This document shows positions 1-9,509 of a stretch of 64,000 nt of DNA, piece after piece. The notes beneath the pieces were generated by a model. It had not been told where the DNA came from, searched no databases, and worked only from the letters and a program-made list of their open reading frames with translations. Position numbers and translations under genes: made by a program. Position 1 is the stretch's first letter. Each line of letters starts with the position of its first letter. The DNA comes from a bacterium (GTDB taxonomy: Bacteria; Zhuqueibacterota; QNDG01): contig JAGGVB010000179.1 of the NCBI GenBank assembly GCA_021158245.1, forward strand, positions 1 through 64,000. The letters are read 5' to 3'.

Positions 1-24
1 ATTAAATAAAAAGGATTGATTTTT

Positions 25-816
25 ATGAAAATAAGAGCTATATTACTAATTGTTTTATTACTTGGCACAGTTTCCCCGCATATACTGATATCTCAGCCTG
101 CGGCAAATCCTGCAGGAACCGCTGGTGCAGGAAACTGGACAGTAGTAATGTCAGGTGCATATACGAACCAGCAGCTTGATAATCTGAAGGCAGTCTCAAA
201 ACGGCTGATTTTCAGGAGCTCATGGGGCGCTGCAAAATGGTTTGATTTTTATCTGACAGGCGGGTTTGTGCAGCTTGGAATGAATAGAGATACTGTCGGG
301 ATAAATGATTACAAGGATAAAAAGTACAGATTCGCTTTGGGAGGAGGCTTTCGTATTTCTCTCCTCTCAATAAAAAAGAGAGGGTTCGGAATATGGGCAG
401 GCGGCCAGTTTCTGAGGTTTAAGTCCATGGGAAGTTTTATTGAACCTCTTGAAAATTTTGACCGGGAATATGCCCTTACTTATAATTGGAAAGAATTTGA
501 AGGATATGCTGCAGGAGGCGTATCTGCCGGAGTATTTACATTCTATGCAGGCGTCAGTTTATGGGCTCTTGACAGGTCGGATATAAAAAAACAGTATCTG
601 ACAAGCGCAAACAGCAGTACGTTTATAGGCGAGGAAAAGGGAGAATATAAGAGCGGCATGCTTGCAGGCGGTACTCTCGGAGTGGAATTCCCTCTTCCTG
701 GAAGATTTGTAATGAATATTGAAGGCCGTTATTTCAAAAACGATAATTTTCAAATAATGGTCGGGATCGGGCAGACAGGTACTCCTTCATGGAATATGAT
801 GCCGAATGATGAATAA
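25..816 (+). CDS. putative outer-membrane beta-barrel protein
   Basis: Unrecognised family. The 263-residue product starts with a signal peptide (MKIRAI.. hydrophobic run, cleavage near residue 24 after ISQ), then alternating aromatic/polar strands and Gly-rich turns (for example FALGGGFRISLL and YAAGGVSAGVFTFYAGVSL) that look like a small outer-membrane barrel. I chose the ATG at 25 because AAAGGA at 11-16 sits about 9 bases before it; a TTG at 16 is in frame but lies on that ribosome site. It stands 12 bases before the pilus-type genes and is probably cotranscribed, so it may be an accessory outer-membrane factor of that apparatus. Function is inference only. Confidence 0.75.
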   Translation: MKIRAILLIVLLLGTVSPHILISQPAANPAGTAGAGNWTVVMSGAYTNQQLDNLKAVSKRLIFRSSWGAAKWFDFYLTGGFVQLGMNRDTVGINDYKDKKYRFALGGGFRISLLSIKKRGFGIWAGGQFLRFKSMGSFIEPLENFDREYALTYNWKEFEGYAAGGVSAGVFTFYAGVSLWALDRSDIKKQYLTSANSSTFIGEEKGEYKSGMLAGGTLGVEFPLPGRFVMNIEGRYFKNDNFQIMVGIGQTGTPSWNMMPNDE

Positions 817-828
817 CAGGGCGGAATT

Positions 829-1377
829 GTGGCTTTAAAAAAGGGTGAAAAAAGACTTCTCGGGCTGCTTGGCGTGGTCCTTATAATCTTCCTGCTTGAC
901 AGATTTGTTCTCGGCGGTGATAAAAAAGCAAAAACTGCTGTTCCTCCGAAAGAGGCAGTGAAGGGCGCTGTCAATGTTCCAGGAGTAAATGCTGCTGTTC
1001 CGAAAAAAGCAGCAGAAGGGAACAGTGCAAGAGTGATTTTTAAGGGTTGGAAAAAGGATCCTTTTGCATATTCCTATGCCAATGAATTGAAAAAGAAAGA
1101 TACAAGAGGAAGGCCCGGTGTTGTAAACAGAAGCACTCAGCCGAATCAGCAAGTGCAGAAAACTCAGCAGCCTGCTGTAAAGAAGGAAGAGAAAAAGGGG
1201 CCTGTTTTAAACGGAATTTTATGGAAAGACGGAAAAGGGTTTGCATTAATAGACGGTATTATTATGGAAGAAGGGGAAGAGAGAGAAGGTCTTGAGGTAC
1301 TTAAAATAAGAGGAAGTAAAGTGATTTGCAGAAAAGGAAATCGTACATTCACCTTAGAGTGGAGAGAATCACAATGA
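829..1377 (+). CDS. GspB/PilP-like inner-membrane pilus assembly protein
   Basis: A 182-residue bitopic protein: a short basic N-terminus, one membrane helix at about residues 9-27 (LLGLLGVVLIIFLLDRF), a long Lys/Ala/Pro/Gln-rich periplasmic linker, and a compact C-terminal beta domain from about residue 130 (NGILWKDGKGFALIDG.., ending FTLEW). That layout and the GILW/ALIDG pattern resemble the C-terminal domain of GspB and PilP, which dock on secretin N-domains. It is followed directly by the secretin gene with an ATGA overlap, which supports the role. It starts with GTG at 829. Homology is by pattern, not by alignment. Confidence 0.6.
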   Translation: MALKKGEKRLLGLLGVVLIIFLLDRFVLGGDKKAKTAVPPKEAVKGAVNVPGVNAAVPKKAAEGNSARVIFKGWKKDPFAYSYANELKKKDTRGRPGVVNRSTQPNQQVQKTQQPAVKKEEKKGPVLNGILWKDGKGFALIDGIIMEEGEEREGLEVLKIRGSKVICRKGNRTFTLEWRESQ

Positions 1378-3629
1378 AAAAACCGAAGAGATCTTTTCTC
1401 TGGGTAATAATAAGTACATTTTTATTATCAGCAGCTGGCCTTATGGCCCAGCCGGAGCTAAAGAACGTCCAGAAGGGCGGTAAAGATAAACGGGCATGGA
1501 TTGTGCTGGAGTATACGGAAAATACAAGGATTAATGGCGTATCTCATCCTGACAGGAACAGCCTGTGCGTTTATCTGTACGGATCAGCCGGGAAATATAA
1601 AGGACAGTCTATAAAGATTCACGGAGGAAGATATCTCTCTGTAAAACAGGTGAGTGAGAAACCGCCTTATACAAAGATTACACTGAATTTTGAGGACTCC
1701 GGTTCTGTTGTTGTGGTAGAACGGCAAAATAATGTAATCCTTTCATTTGGTGACAACAGGCTGCTTCAGGAGGCTATGAATCTTCCTGTTAAATTACCCA
1801 AAGGGCATTCAGACGCATATTTAAAGGATGTTGCAAGGGATTCTGTGAATAATCAGGAAAAATTGGTGCTGGGTTTTAACGGGAAATATTTCTGGAATGG
1901 TTTTATTTTGAATAAAGACAGAAGCTTTTCTATTTTAATTTCAGGCGCATCAATTTTTACGGCAAGTGATTTCTTTACCTATCCCGAAGGAAATGTTTCA
2001 AATGTAAGCCTGATTCCCGGGCCGGACGGAAACAAATCTTTCAGAGCAGACGTGAAATTGAAAAATGATATGCCGTTTGCAGCTACTGCAAGTAACGGGA
2101 ATATTATAATTACGACCAGACTGGGAAAAAATACAGCATACAGCAGCAATAGCAAGTCAGAACAGGCTGATGCAAGCTCTTCATTACAATTCGGAGAAGA
2201 GAGTGAATCTTCACCTGTTCCTTCTGATTTGATCAAGGCCGAAGCAGTTCCCGTATCAGTACCAACAGCAAACAATATTAATGAAACGACTGGATTCCCG
2301 AATCAAAAGAACGCTGCAGATTCCATATATGACAGGAAAAAGAATTTAACTTCAGCAAAGAGAAGTAAAGTACAGGATTCAATAATTCCCTGGAATTCGA
2401 TTGTAAGTTTCAAATTCAATGAAACCCCGATTAAAGATGCTTTGAGAACCGTTGCAAGAGCAAACGGGATAAACATGGTAATAGGCGAGGGCATTAAAGG
2501 CAATGTAACAATGGACCTGACAAATGTTACATTAAGGCAGGCTCTTAATAAAATAGTCCATACTCATGATTGTGATTATCTCGTAGACAGGGGTATTATA
2601 ACAATTAAGTCAACAAATGTTGCATATTCCGGCGGAAGAATTACAAAAATTTACAATTTAAGATATGCAGACGCAAATAATATACTGCCCATTGTAAAGC
2701 AGATGGTATCTGCCGATTCATTGGTACATGTTTTTCACAGAGAATTTTTATTTTTTGACGAAGCAGGCAAGAACCGTATGAAAAAGAATCCTTTTGCAGT
2801 TCAGGGCATAAGGCGTTCAAGTATGTTTGTTGTTACAGACAGGCCGGAAGTGATACAGCAGATTGACAATGTAATTGCTCAGCTTGATAAAGAACCAACT
2901 CAATTTGTTATCAGAGCAAAGCTTATTGAGGCAGCGCCTAATACTAACGAAAAACTTGGTATAAACTGGGATAAAACCCTTACTACTGCTTTGCAGTGGC
3001 AGGAACTGCTTCCGGGCGGAGATACGCAAAATTATTCTGCTCTTAAAACAGATGTCAACAGTAACGAACCATGGAAGATGGGGCATTTGTCTGCCAGCCA
3101 GTATAAAGCTGTTCTGGATTTTTTGAGAGAAAAAACAGATTCAAAAATTATATCAAATCCTTCAGTTATTGCAATGGATAATGAAGAATCCGTAATGAGT
3201 GCAGGCCAGACAGTTCCTGTGCCCAAAATTCAGAGGGGAATGGGTGGCCAGGGCGATATGGTAACATTTGATTATAAAGAAGTGAATATCCAATTAAATG
3301 TCACTCCGCATCTTTCGGAAAACCAATTGATCTCCATGTATGTCAATCCTGTAATTGAGGAGATAACAGGCTGGGTTGAAATGGGTCAAAACAGAGCTCC
3401 TATAACAAGTAAAAGAACTGTTAATTCCATTGTATCTGTCAGAAACGGTGAGACTGTAGTCATAGGAGGGCTGATTAAGAATCAGAAAGAGAGAACAGTT
3501 TCAAAAGTATGGCTTCTCGGAAGCATACCACTTATCGGGAATTTATTCCGGCATGAAATTTATACAGATAAAAGAACTGAACTGCTTATATTTATTACAC
3601 CCGAGATTGTAAGGACCAGGAAACTATGA
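1374..3629 (+). CDS. pilQ: type IV pilus/type II secretion secretin (PilQ/GspD-like)
   Basis: Outer-membrane secretin forming the exit pore for a type IV pilus or pseudopilus. The 751-residue form has a signal peptide (cleavage near LMAQ), an AMIN-like beta domain (about 30-130), a Ser-rich linker, an STN/N0 domain near 343-412 (FKFNETPIKDALRTVARANG), a secretin N-domain near 424-505, and the secretin core from about 510. The core carries KIISNPSVIAMDNEE and the hallmark ending VVIGGLIKNQ..SKVWLLGSIPLIGNLFR..ELLIFITPEIV. The ATG at 1374 overlaps the previous stop as ATGA; an in-frame upstream ATG at 1326 lies inside the previous gene and is not favoured. It is followed by pilT with another ATGA overlap, so the genes are translationally coupled. 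Confidence 0.93.
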   Translation: MKKPKRSFLWVIISTFLLSAAGLMAQPELKNVQKGGKDKRAWIVLEYTENTRINGVSHPDRNSLCVYLYGSAGKYKGQSIKIHGGRYLSVKQVSEKPPYTKITLNFEDSGSVVVVERQNNVILSFGDNRLLQEAMNLPVKLPKGHSDAYLKDVARDSVNNQEKLVLGFNGKYFWNGFILNKDRSFSILISGASIFTASDFFTYPEGNVSNVSLIPGPDGNKSFRADVKLKNDMPFAATASNGNIIITTRLGKNTAYSSNSKSEQADASSSLQFGEESESSPVPSDLIKAEAVPVSVPTANNINETTGFPNQKNAADSIYDRKKNLTSAKRSKVQDSIIPWNSIVSFKFNETPIKDALRTVARANGINMVIGEGIKGNVTMDLTNVTLRQALNKIVHTHDCDYLVDRGIITIKSTNVAYSGGRITKIYNLRYADANNILPIVKQMVSADSLVHVFHREFLFFDEAGKNRMKKNPFAVQGIRRSSMFVVTDRPEVIQQIDNVIAQLDKEPTQFVIRAKLIEAAPNTNEKLGINWDKTLTTALQWQELLPGGDTQNYSALKTDVNSNEPWKMGHLSASQYKAVLDFLREKTDSKIISNPSVIAMDNEESVMSAGQTVPVPKIQRGMGGQGDMVTFDYKEVNIQLNVTPHLSENQLISMYVNPVIEEITGWVEMGQNRAPITSKRTVNSIVSVRNGETVVIGGLIKNQKERTVSKVWLLGSIPLIGNLFRHEIYTDKRTELLIFITPEIVRTRKL

Positions 3630-4705
3630 TTGGATTGGAACAGATTCATCAGCTTCTTCAGCATGCAGTTAAGAGTAACTCTTCAGACATTCATTTAAGC
3701 AACGGATATCCTCCGATCGTACGTATAAATGGAAAGCTGCAGCCTATAAAGGGACGTGTACTGACAAAACAGGATATGGAAGACATAATAGTCCAGCTTT
3801 TAAACGATGTTCAGATGGATCGTTTCAAAAAAGACCTTGAACTGGATTTCGGGTACTCGGTAAGTAATGTTGCTCATTTCAGAGCAAATGTTTTTACAAA
3901 ATTAGGCGGATACGGGCTTGCTTTCAGAATTATTCCTGACAAGATACGTACAATTGAAGAGCTTGGCCTGCCAAAGGGAATATCAAATCTTGCAAGAGAG
4001 AGAGAGGGGCTTATACTTGTTACCGGGCCGACAGGCCATGGTAAGTCAACTACTCTTGCTTCTATGATAGATATGATGAACAAGGAGCAAAACTGGCATA
4101 TAATTACCATTGAAGATCCTATTGAATATACTCATACACCGAGAAATTGCCTGATTCAGCAGAGAGAACTGGGCCAGCATACAAAAACATTTTCCATGGC
4201 ATTAAGAAGCGCGCTTCGTGAAGACCCTGACGTTATTCTTGTGGGAGAAATGCGTGATCTTGAAACAATATCACTTGCCCTTACTGCTGCGGAGACAGGC
4301 CATCTTGTGCTTTCCACTCTTCATACAAGAACTGCACCGGATACTATTAACAGAATAATTGATGTTTTCCCTGCCGAACAGCAAAAGCAGATTCTAGCCC
4401 AGATATCAAGCTCTCTTCTCGGTATTATTTCTCAAAGGCTTCTAATTAATGCTTCCGGTACAGGCCGGATCGCTGCTGCTGAGGTTCTTATCGCAAATAA
4501 TGCTATACGGAATCTTATAAGAGAGAGGAAAGTGCATCAAATAAGATCCATTATGCAGTCCAGTACTACTCCGAACATGCAGACTCTTGATGATAATTTA
4601 ATAATGCTTATGCAGGCAGGCAGAATATCAAGAGAAACAGCGGCAAAATATGCAATTGAGGCCGAACGATTTGAGCAGGACGCAATGGCGACGCTGAAAA
4701 AATAG
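3626..4705 (+). CDS. pilT: twitching motility ATPase PilT
   Basis: Hexameric cytoplasmic ATPase that powers pilus retraction. At 359 residues it has normal length. Visible motifs: Walker A GPTGHGKST (134-142), Asp box TIEDPIEY (161-168), Walker B DPDVILVGE (200-208), His box TGHLVLSTLHT (224-234), and AIRNLIRE (293-300), the motif that marks PilT as opposed to PilB/GspE. Catalytic Glu of Walker B and the retraction-specific motif are intact. The gene overlaps the secretin stop by four bases and ends the block; a weak hairpin follows. Extension ATPase, PilC and PilM/N/O genes are not in the window and may lie upstream of position 1 or elsewhere. Confidence 0.97.
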   Translation: MIGLEQIHQLLQHAVKSNSSDIHLSNGYPPIVRINGKLQPIKGRVLTKQDMEDIIVQLLNDVQMDRFKKDLELDFGYSVSNVAHFRANVFTKLGGYGLAFRIIPDKIRTIEELGLPKGISNLAREREGLILVTGPTGHGKSTTLASMIDMMNKEQNWHIITIEDPIEYTHTPRNCLIQQRELGQHTKTFSMALRSALREDPDVILVGEMRDLETISLALTAAETGHLVLSTLHTRTAPDTINRIIDVFPAEQQKQILAQISSSLLGIISQRLLINASGTGRIAAAEVLIANNAIRNLIRERKVHQIRSIMQSSTTPNMQTLDDNLIMLMQAGRISRETAAKYAIEAERFEQDAMATLKK

Positions 4706-4711
4706 CGGGTG

Positions 4712-4735
4712 ATGTGTCTTTTTGACGCATTTCTT
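4712..4735 (+). terminator. weak hairpin after pilT
   Basis: ATGTGTC (4712-4718) pairs with GACGCAT (4724-4730) through one G-U pair around a five-T loop, followed by a T-rich run. It is a possible weak terminator for the pil block. The stem is only seven pairs, so read-through is likely. Confidence 0.35.
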
Positions 4736-4885
4736 TGTGAATTGTTCCATTCTATTATTAAATCAAAATAAATTTGATAAATATTGGTACTTATTTAAGG
4801 TGGTGGATACTAACCCATTAAAAGACAATAAGTTAACTCTGGTTAGTGCAATTATAAGTTTACAATTTTTGCCTTGGAAAATTTA

Positions 4886-4901
4886 TGGTATGGCTTTTGC
4901 T
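4886..4901 (+). promoter_or_regulatory. candidate sigma-54 promoter
   Basis: TGGTATG-GCTT-TTGCT matches the sigma-54 consensus TGGCAYR-N4-TTGCW at all but one position (C to T at position 4), with GG and GC ten bases apart. It lies 93 bases before the giant surface-protein gene, in the gap after pilT. A better sigma-70-like promoter lies between, so the operon may have two promoters. Confidence 0.4.
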
Positions 4902-4922
4902 GTGTAAAAGCAGTGATAATAG

Positions 4923-4951
4923 TTGATTTTTAAGATAATTATTTATATAAT
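4923..4951 (+). promoter_or_regulatory. sigma-70-type promoter of the surface operon
   Basis: TTGATT (4923-4928) and TATAAT (4946-4951) are separated by exactly 17 bases. A purine start would fall near 4958, giving a ~35-base leader that ends in a strong ribosome site (AAGGAGG at 4979-4985) before the ATG at 4994. No other gene starts nearby. Confidence 0.6.
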
Positions 4952-4993
4952 ACAGTAATTTAGATACAATAAACTTGCAAGGAGGTTATTACG

Positions 4994-7900
4994 ATGAGAA
5001 AGGGTTTTAATACCCGGCTTCCGGTTTTCGTCTTTATTTTGTTAATTCTTCCTGTTACATCTATATTTGCAAAATTTTGGGTCAACATCAAAAACATTAA
5101 CACAGGTGAGCCTATTACAAAATCACCATACATTGTTTCTCTAAAGACATATCAAATAGAAGGCCTTGAATTTACTGCCCATTTTGAGAATGAATCTTCT
5201 GATAAAACTATAACCTGCTGGCTAAGAAGAAAACCCGGATCTGAGCCGATACCGGATTATGTTGACGGCTGGAATGATTTTGAAGTTAATTTAAAACCGG
5301 GGCAGGATACAGTCTTTACAAATGTAATTTTCATAAGGCCTTCGGAAGCAGGTGCAGATAATTTTGTTCTTGAGATTGCACGCAGGCTTGGATTGAACCC
5401 CAGAGATCCAATATCTGCCAACAGAGAGGAAATAATTGTACGAACTATTAATTCCTCTCTTGAGCATCCAGTAATTCTTTCAGAACCGTCTTATACGAGA
5501 GGTACAAGGAATAGTGTGAAGTGGATACCTGTTGAAGGCAGCAGGATGCAGGAAGTTTACTATTTTGATGATGCTGACAGAAAGAATTTGAGAAAAGCGG
5601 TTAAGGGGCTTTACAAAGCATTGCTTTCCGATACATTAACTGAAACGTTCAATAATCTTAAAAACGGACATAAATACGGGTTTTTTGCAAAAGCAGTTTA
5701 TGAAACTGAGAATGGAGAGGAAGCTTATTATTCAGATATAGTATACTCTGTTCAGGATAATACACCTCCAGAAACAATTATAGAACCCCAGGCGATAATG
5801 CGGTATGGAAAGGTTGTTGTTTCATGGAACCTGATCCATGATGAACTAAGCGGAGTCGGATCATACCGAATATACAGAACTGCAGATTCTGGCATAGAAA
5901 AACGTTTGGCTGAAATTAACGCAGAGTGGCTAAGCAGCGGCCAGTGGATTGATACTTCTGCTGTTGGCGGGCACTATTATGCATATAGAATTCGTGCGGT
6001 TGATAAAGTCGGAAATGAGGGCAGCGGAGACATTTCTAACGATATATTCGTGGAGGGTTCGGAAGATATTGTAATTGATTATGATACTACTGATGTAACA
6101 AAAGATAACAGAAATGGTGATTTTATTTATGGCACGGTTGATACTATCTGGGTAAGGCTTGATAACAGAGAAAAATTCATCCGATTTGAATCAGTACGCG
6201 ACAGCTCCGGCTATTTTTCAAATCCGCCTTCAAGTAGTATGAGATATTATGATTCGGGATGGATAGAACCTGATAGCCTCAGGCAGCGGGGATGGTTAAG
6301 TACAACAAATTATGATTCGGTATTTTTTGTATTTGATTATTCAAGAAGCAAAAATGTGCAGGCAAATGATCAGGGGGGATTAGAAACGCCTTTACCTGAA
6401 ACGGTTGAAATAATAGATAAAAATTTAGTAAACGGCCATAAGTATATTCGAAGGTTTTTGCGCAAGTATTATTCAACAGTGCATACTGAAGATGCGGGAA
6501 GTATTATACCTGATTGTTTCCCGCCGGAAGACATACATAATCTTAAGGCCAATTCTGTTATGCAGGATGCAGCGGCGAGTGACCCTGCGCAGGGCTTTTC
6601 ATCGTATTTAATGTATCTTTCATGGGAAAAAGCTTCAGACGATGCTTCAGGGTTAAAAAGATATCATATCTATAGAAAAATCGGCTCTGATGGTAAGTTT
6701 GATGAACTGCCTCTGCCGGATGATTTCATAAATGTGAGTTATGTTGATACTCTCAGCCGTTTGGTTCTTAATGATATATCAAATCCAATGGTTTCATACA
6801 GAGTAGTTGCAGAAGATGCTGTCGGTAATGAAAGAAATATTGATTCTACCGAATGGGAAGCAGTTGAAAGAATACCCGGTAAACCTGTTCTGGTGTTTAC
6901 AACAACAGAGTATTCGGATATATATCCCTCTGATCCGTTGCAGGCAGACACAGTATTTACTCATGAAAAGTGTGTAGAATTAAGCATCAGAAATTTTGAT
7001 ACATCAGGCATTGTCTCCTGGACAGCTCTTGTTAACGGACAGCAGACAGACCCGTATGATGTTATTAATAATAATATTATTATTGTAAAGCTGCCTGACG
7101 ATGAAGTATCAAACATTAAGGTGCGGGGCGTATACACAGGCAAAATATCCAGTGTATGGTCTACTGAAAAAGTAGTTATAAGAGCTCTTACTATTGCTCC
7201 GAAAGATGTCACTGTTCGTACTGATACAAATTCGTGGGACGGAGATATTTATATGCAGTGGAAGAAGCCGTGCATAGCAGCTCAGAAATATCTTATACTT
7301 CGAAAAACAGCGCAGTCCGGCTGGTCTTTGACGGGCTCGGTTTTAACAGCAACTGATACAATAAAGTGGGTTGATAGATACGCAAGTAATGAATTAACAG
7401 AAGAAAACGGCGATATTCTTGTTGCATACAGAGATTATGAATACAAAGTAAAGATGGTTAACATAATGGGTGATACAAGTATTGCTGTTTTAGGAAACAT
7501 TGAGTACTGCAACAAACCTCCTGAAATCAGCAGCAACGAAACACCAAAGATAGAAAACGGCAATTATGTACTGTCAATTCATTGGGATAGAGTTTCCCCA
7601 AGTGATGCATCCGAAGGATATACCACTGTTGTAAGAATCTATGCAGACAGCCTTGAAGGCCCCTATGAAGAAGAGATTGTTGTTGACACAACAGCTTTTT
7701 ACTGCAGAACTGCTGTAATGAACACAAACTATATATTCAGAATTAAGGAGATACCGAACAAACCGGTAGGCAAGGAAAGTGCATGGTCTAAGCCTTACAT
7801 TGTGCCGGGGCTGGTTCACCTTCCATTGGAGGTTATTCCACAACCGGAAGGTTGCATTTATGTTAACTGGAACGCACCTGATCTTATAAAGAAGTATAAA

Positions 7901-9481
7901 ATTGAAAGATATATTGTTTTAAGAAACAATGATGCAATTACATACATAAACAAAACAGCAACATCATTTATGGATTCGGCAAAGTTTTTAATACACAGCC
8001 TGCCATATACTTACAAGGTTGAAGCTCTTAACAGGTTGGGGCAGGTCGTTGCTGTAGGCGTGAAGTCAGATACCAGTGATACAGGATCTGTTTATATCCC
8101 TGAGATTTCAGAAAATATGCAGAAATATTTTAAAAGTGATTCTGTTAATGTTTCCTGGAATTGGAAAGACAGGTATGGTAAGCCTGTTTCAGGTACAACA
8201 CGCGGTGCCGAAACCTGTATGATACAGGTTAGTGTAAGCAGATATTTCTCAGGCAACCGGAATGAAACTTCCACTATAGGCCCGTTTTCTGTAAATCCTG
8301 GCCTTACATCCAGAAAAGTAAAGATTCCTGTTCTTGCAAACAGAATAAATAATAAAATTTATTTCAGAATTACTGCTTTTGATAAATTCGGGAATACTGG
8401 GAATCCACCGGCTTTATGGTCAACAGATTTTTATAATTTAAAAACAGCAGTATATGATACAGTCCCGCCCTATCCTGTAACAAAGATATCCGTTGATTCT
8501 GTCCATGCATATTACGGAGCGTCTGATTCAATTATGGTCAGCCTTTCATGGGATGGAGCAGGAATTCAGACAGCTCCGGCAGATAACTCAATTGCGTGGG
8601 ATCAGCTTAGAGGTAATGTCGCAGAGTACAGGATAAAACGGATAACTGAAAGCGGTGTTACAGATGCTGGCAGTATTCCGGTTAACAAAAATAGTGTTTT
8701 TTACGTTCATAGGGATATCTTATCTAACAGAAATATTAAATGGAGTATTTCTGTGGTTGACAGTGCTGGAAATATAACAGATGGAACAGAGGCTGCCTCA
8801 CAGGTATTTCTGCCTACTCCGTTTCCACCTGAACCTGTTGATAAGAAAAAATGTACTATTCCTGTAAATACAAACCAGCCTGATACTGCGTACTATTTTG
8901 TTGAAATGGCAATGAATCCCGGACATTTTTCAATAGCATACGAATTAAAAGATGAAGATATGATGAACAGGCTGCTTTGCAGAAGCGGATGGATTGATGC
9001 CTCTTCGTATGAATGTACCAGCGGATGGGGAGCAATTGAAAATGATACTACCTGGTTCAGGCTTAAAACAGGAGTTAAACAGGGTGACAAATGGTGGGAA
9101 AGCGGGTGGTCTGCTGTTTCATTTATCGTTTCAGGACAGAACAGTACCAATAAATCCACTGGTATCGGCGATGTAGCAGAAGTCCCCAAATTTTTCAGAG
9201 TCGGGCAGAATTATCCTAATCCGTTTAATAGCGAGACTGTAATACCATTTCAACTTCCGTATGCTGCAAAAGTCAATGTTTCCATTTACAATATTTCAGG
9301 ATCAATTGTGAAAACTGTTGAAAACAGCATTAAAAATGCCGGATTCCATTCAGCCAGATGGAACGGAATGAGCGATGCGGGAACATCTGTCTCATCAGGA
9401 ATATACATATGTGTCGTTACAGCGAGCGGGAAAGACGGCAAAACATATCAATCCAGAAAGAAGTTGATGTTTGTAAAATAG
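4994..9481 (+). CDS. giant secreted multi-fibronectin protein with T9SS-type sorting domain
   Basis: A 1495-residue exported protein. It has a signal peptide (1-26, ..SIFA), an N-terminal beta domain, a series of fibronectin-III/Ig-like modules (recurring patterns such as VSWNLI..SGVGSYRIYR, LSWEKASDDASGLKRYHIYR and MQWKKP..KYLILRK), and a C-terminal domain at about 1399-1495. That domain starts GQNYPNPFNSETVIPFQLP and continues VSIYNISGSIVKTV..ARWNG..SSGIYICVV, the FlgD-Ig-like type A sorting domain of type 9 secretion substrates. Residues 164-176 (EPSYTRGTRNSVKW) share a motif with the next gene product. AAGGAGG precedes the ATG. It heads a ~15 kb operon and is probably anchored on, or released from, the cell surface. 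Binding target is unknown. Confidence 0.85.
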   Translation: MRKGFNTRLPVFVFILLILPVTSIFAKFWVNIKNINTGEPITKSPYIVSLKTYQIEGLEFTAHFENESSDKTITCWLRRKPGSEPIPDYVDGWNDFEVNLKPGQDTVFTNVIFIRPSEAGADNFVLEIARRLGLNPRDPISANREEIIVRTINSSLEHPVILSEPSYTRGTRNSVKWIPVEGSRMQEVYYFDDADRKNLRKAVKGLYKALLSDTLTETFNNLKNGHKYGFFAKAVYETENGEEAYYSDIVYSVQDNTPPETIIEPQAIMRYGKVVVSWNLIHDELSGVGSYRIYRTADSGIEKRLAEINAEWLSSGQWIDTSAVGGHYYAYRIRAVDKVGNEGSGDISNDIFVEGSEDIVIDYDTTDVTKDNRNGDFIYGTVDTIWVRLDNREKFIRFESVRDSSGYFSNPPSSSMRYYDSGWIEPDSLRQRGWLSTTNYDSVFFVFDYSRSKNVQANDQGGLETPLPETVEIIDKNLVNGHKYIRRFLRKYYSTVHTEDAGSIIPDCFPPEDIHNLKANSVMQDAAASDPAQGFSSYLMYLSWEKASDDASGLKRYHIYRKIGSDGKFDELPLPDDFINVSYVDTLSRLVLNDISNPMVSYRVVAEDAVGNERNIDSTEWEAVERIPGKPVLVFTTTEYSDIYPSDPLQADTVFTHEKCVELSIRNFDTSGIVSWTALVNGQQTDPYDVINNNIIIVKLPDDEVSNIKVRGVYTGKISSVWSTEKVVIRALTIAPKDVTVRTDTNSWDGDIYMQWKKPCIAAQKYLILRKTAQSGWSLTGSVLTATDTIKWVDRYASNELTEENGDILVAYRDYEYKVKMVNIMGDTSIAVLGNIEYCNKPPEISSNETPKIENGNYVLSIHWDRVSPSDASEGYTTVVRIYADSLEGPYEEEIVVDTTAFYCRTAVMNTNYIFRIKEIPNKPVGKESAWSKPYIVPGLVHLPLEVIPQPEGCIYVNWNAPDLIKKYKIERYIVLRNNDAITYINKTATSFMDSAKFLIHSLPYTYKVEALNRLGQVVAVGVKSDTSDTGSVYIPEISENMQKYFKSDSVNVSWNWKDRYGKPVSGTTRGAETCMIQVSVSRYFSGNRNETSTIGPFSVNPGLTSRKVKIPVLANRINNKIYFRITAFDKFGNTGNPPALWSTDFYNLKTAVYDTVPPYPVTKISVDSVHAYYGASDSIMVSLSWDGAGIQTAPADNSIAWDQLRGNVAEYRIKRITESGVTDAGSIPVNKNSVFYVHRDILSNRNIKWSISVVDSAGNITDGTEAASQVFLPTPFPPEPVDKKKCTIPVNTNQPDTAYYFVEMAMNPGHFSIAYELKDEDMMNRLLCRSGWIDASSYECTSGWGAIENDTTWFRLKTGVKQGDKWWESGWSAVSFIVSGQNSTNKSTGIGDVAEVPKFFRVGQNYPNPFNSETVIPFQLPYAAKVNVSIYNISGSIVKTVENSIKNAGFHSARWNGMSDAGTSVSSGIYICVVTASGKDGKTYQSRKKLMFVK

Positions 9482-9509
9482 ATCCTTTTAAAACAGGGAA
9501 TTATTAACA

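Noticed and set aside
1326-1373. N-terminal extension of the secretin from ATG 1326
   Set aside because: It would put 16 charged residues before the signal peptide and lies in the upstream gene; the ATGA overlap at 1374 is the better start.
4722-4907. 61-residue open frame starting at TTG after pilT
   Set aside because: No ribosome site, no recognisable motif, low-complexity composition, and it overlaps a hairpin and a sigma-54-like box. It is more likely regulatory DNA.
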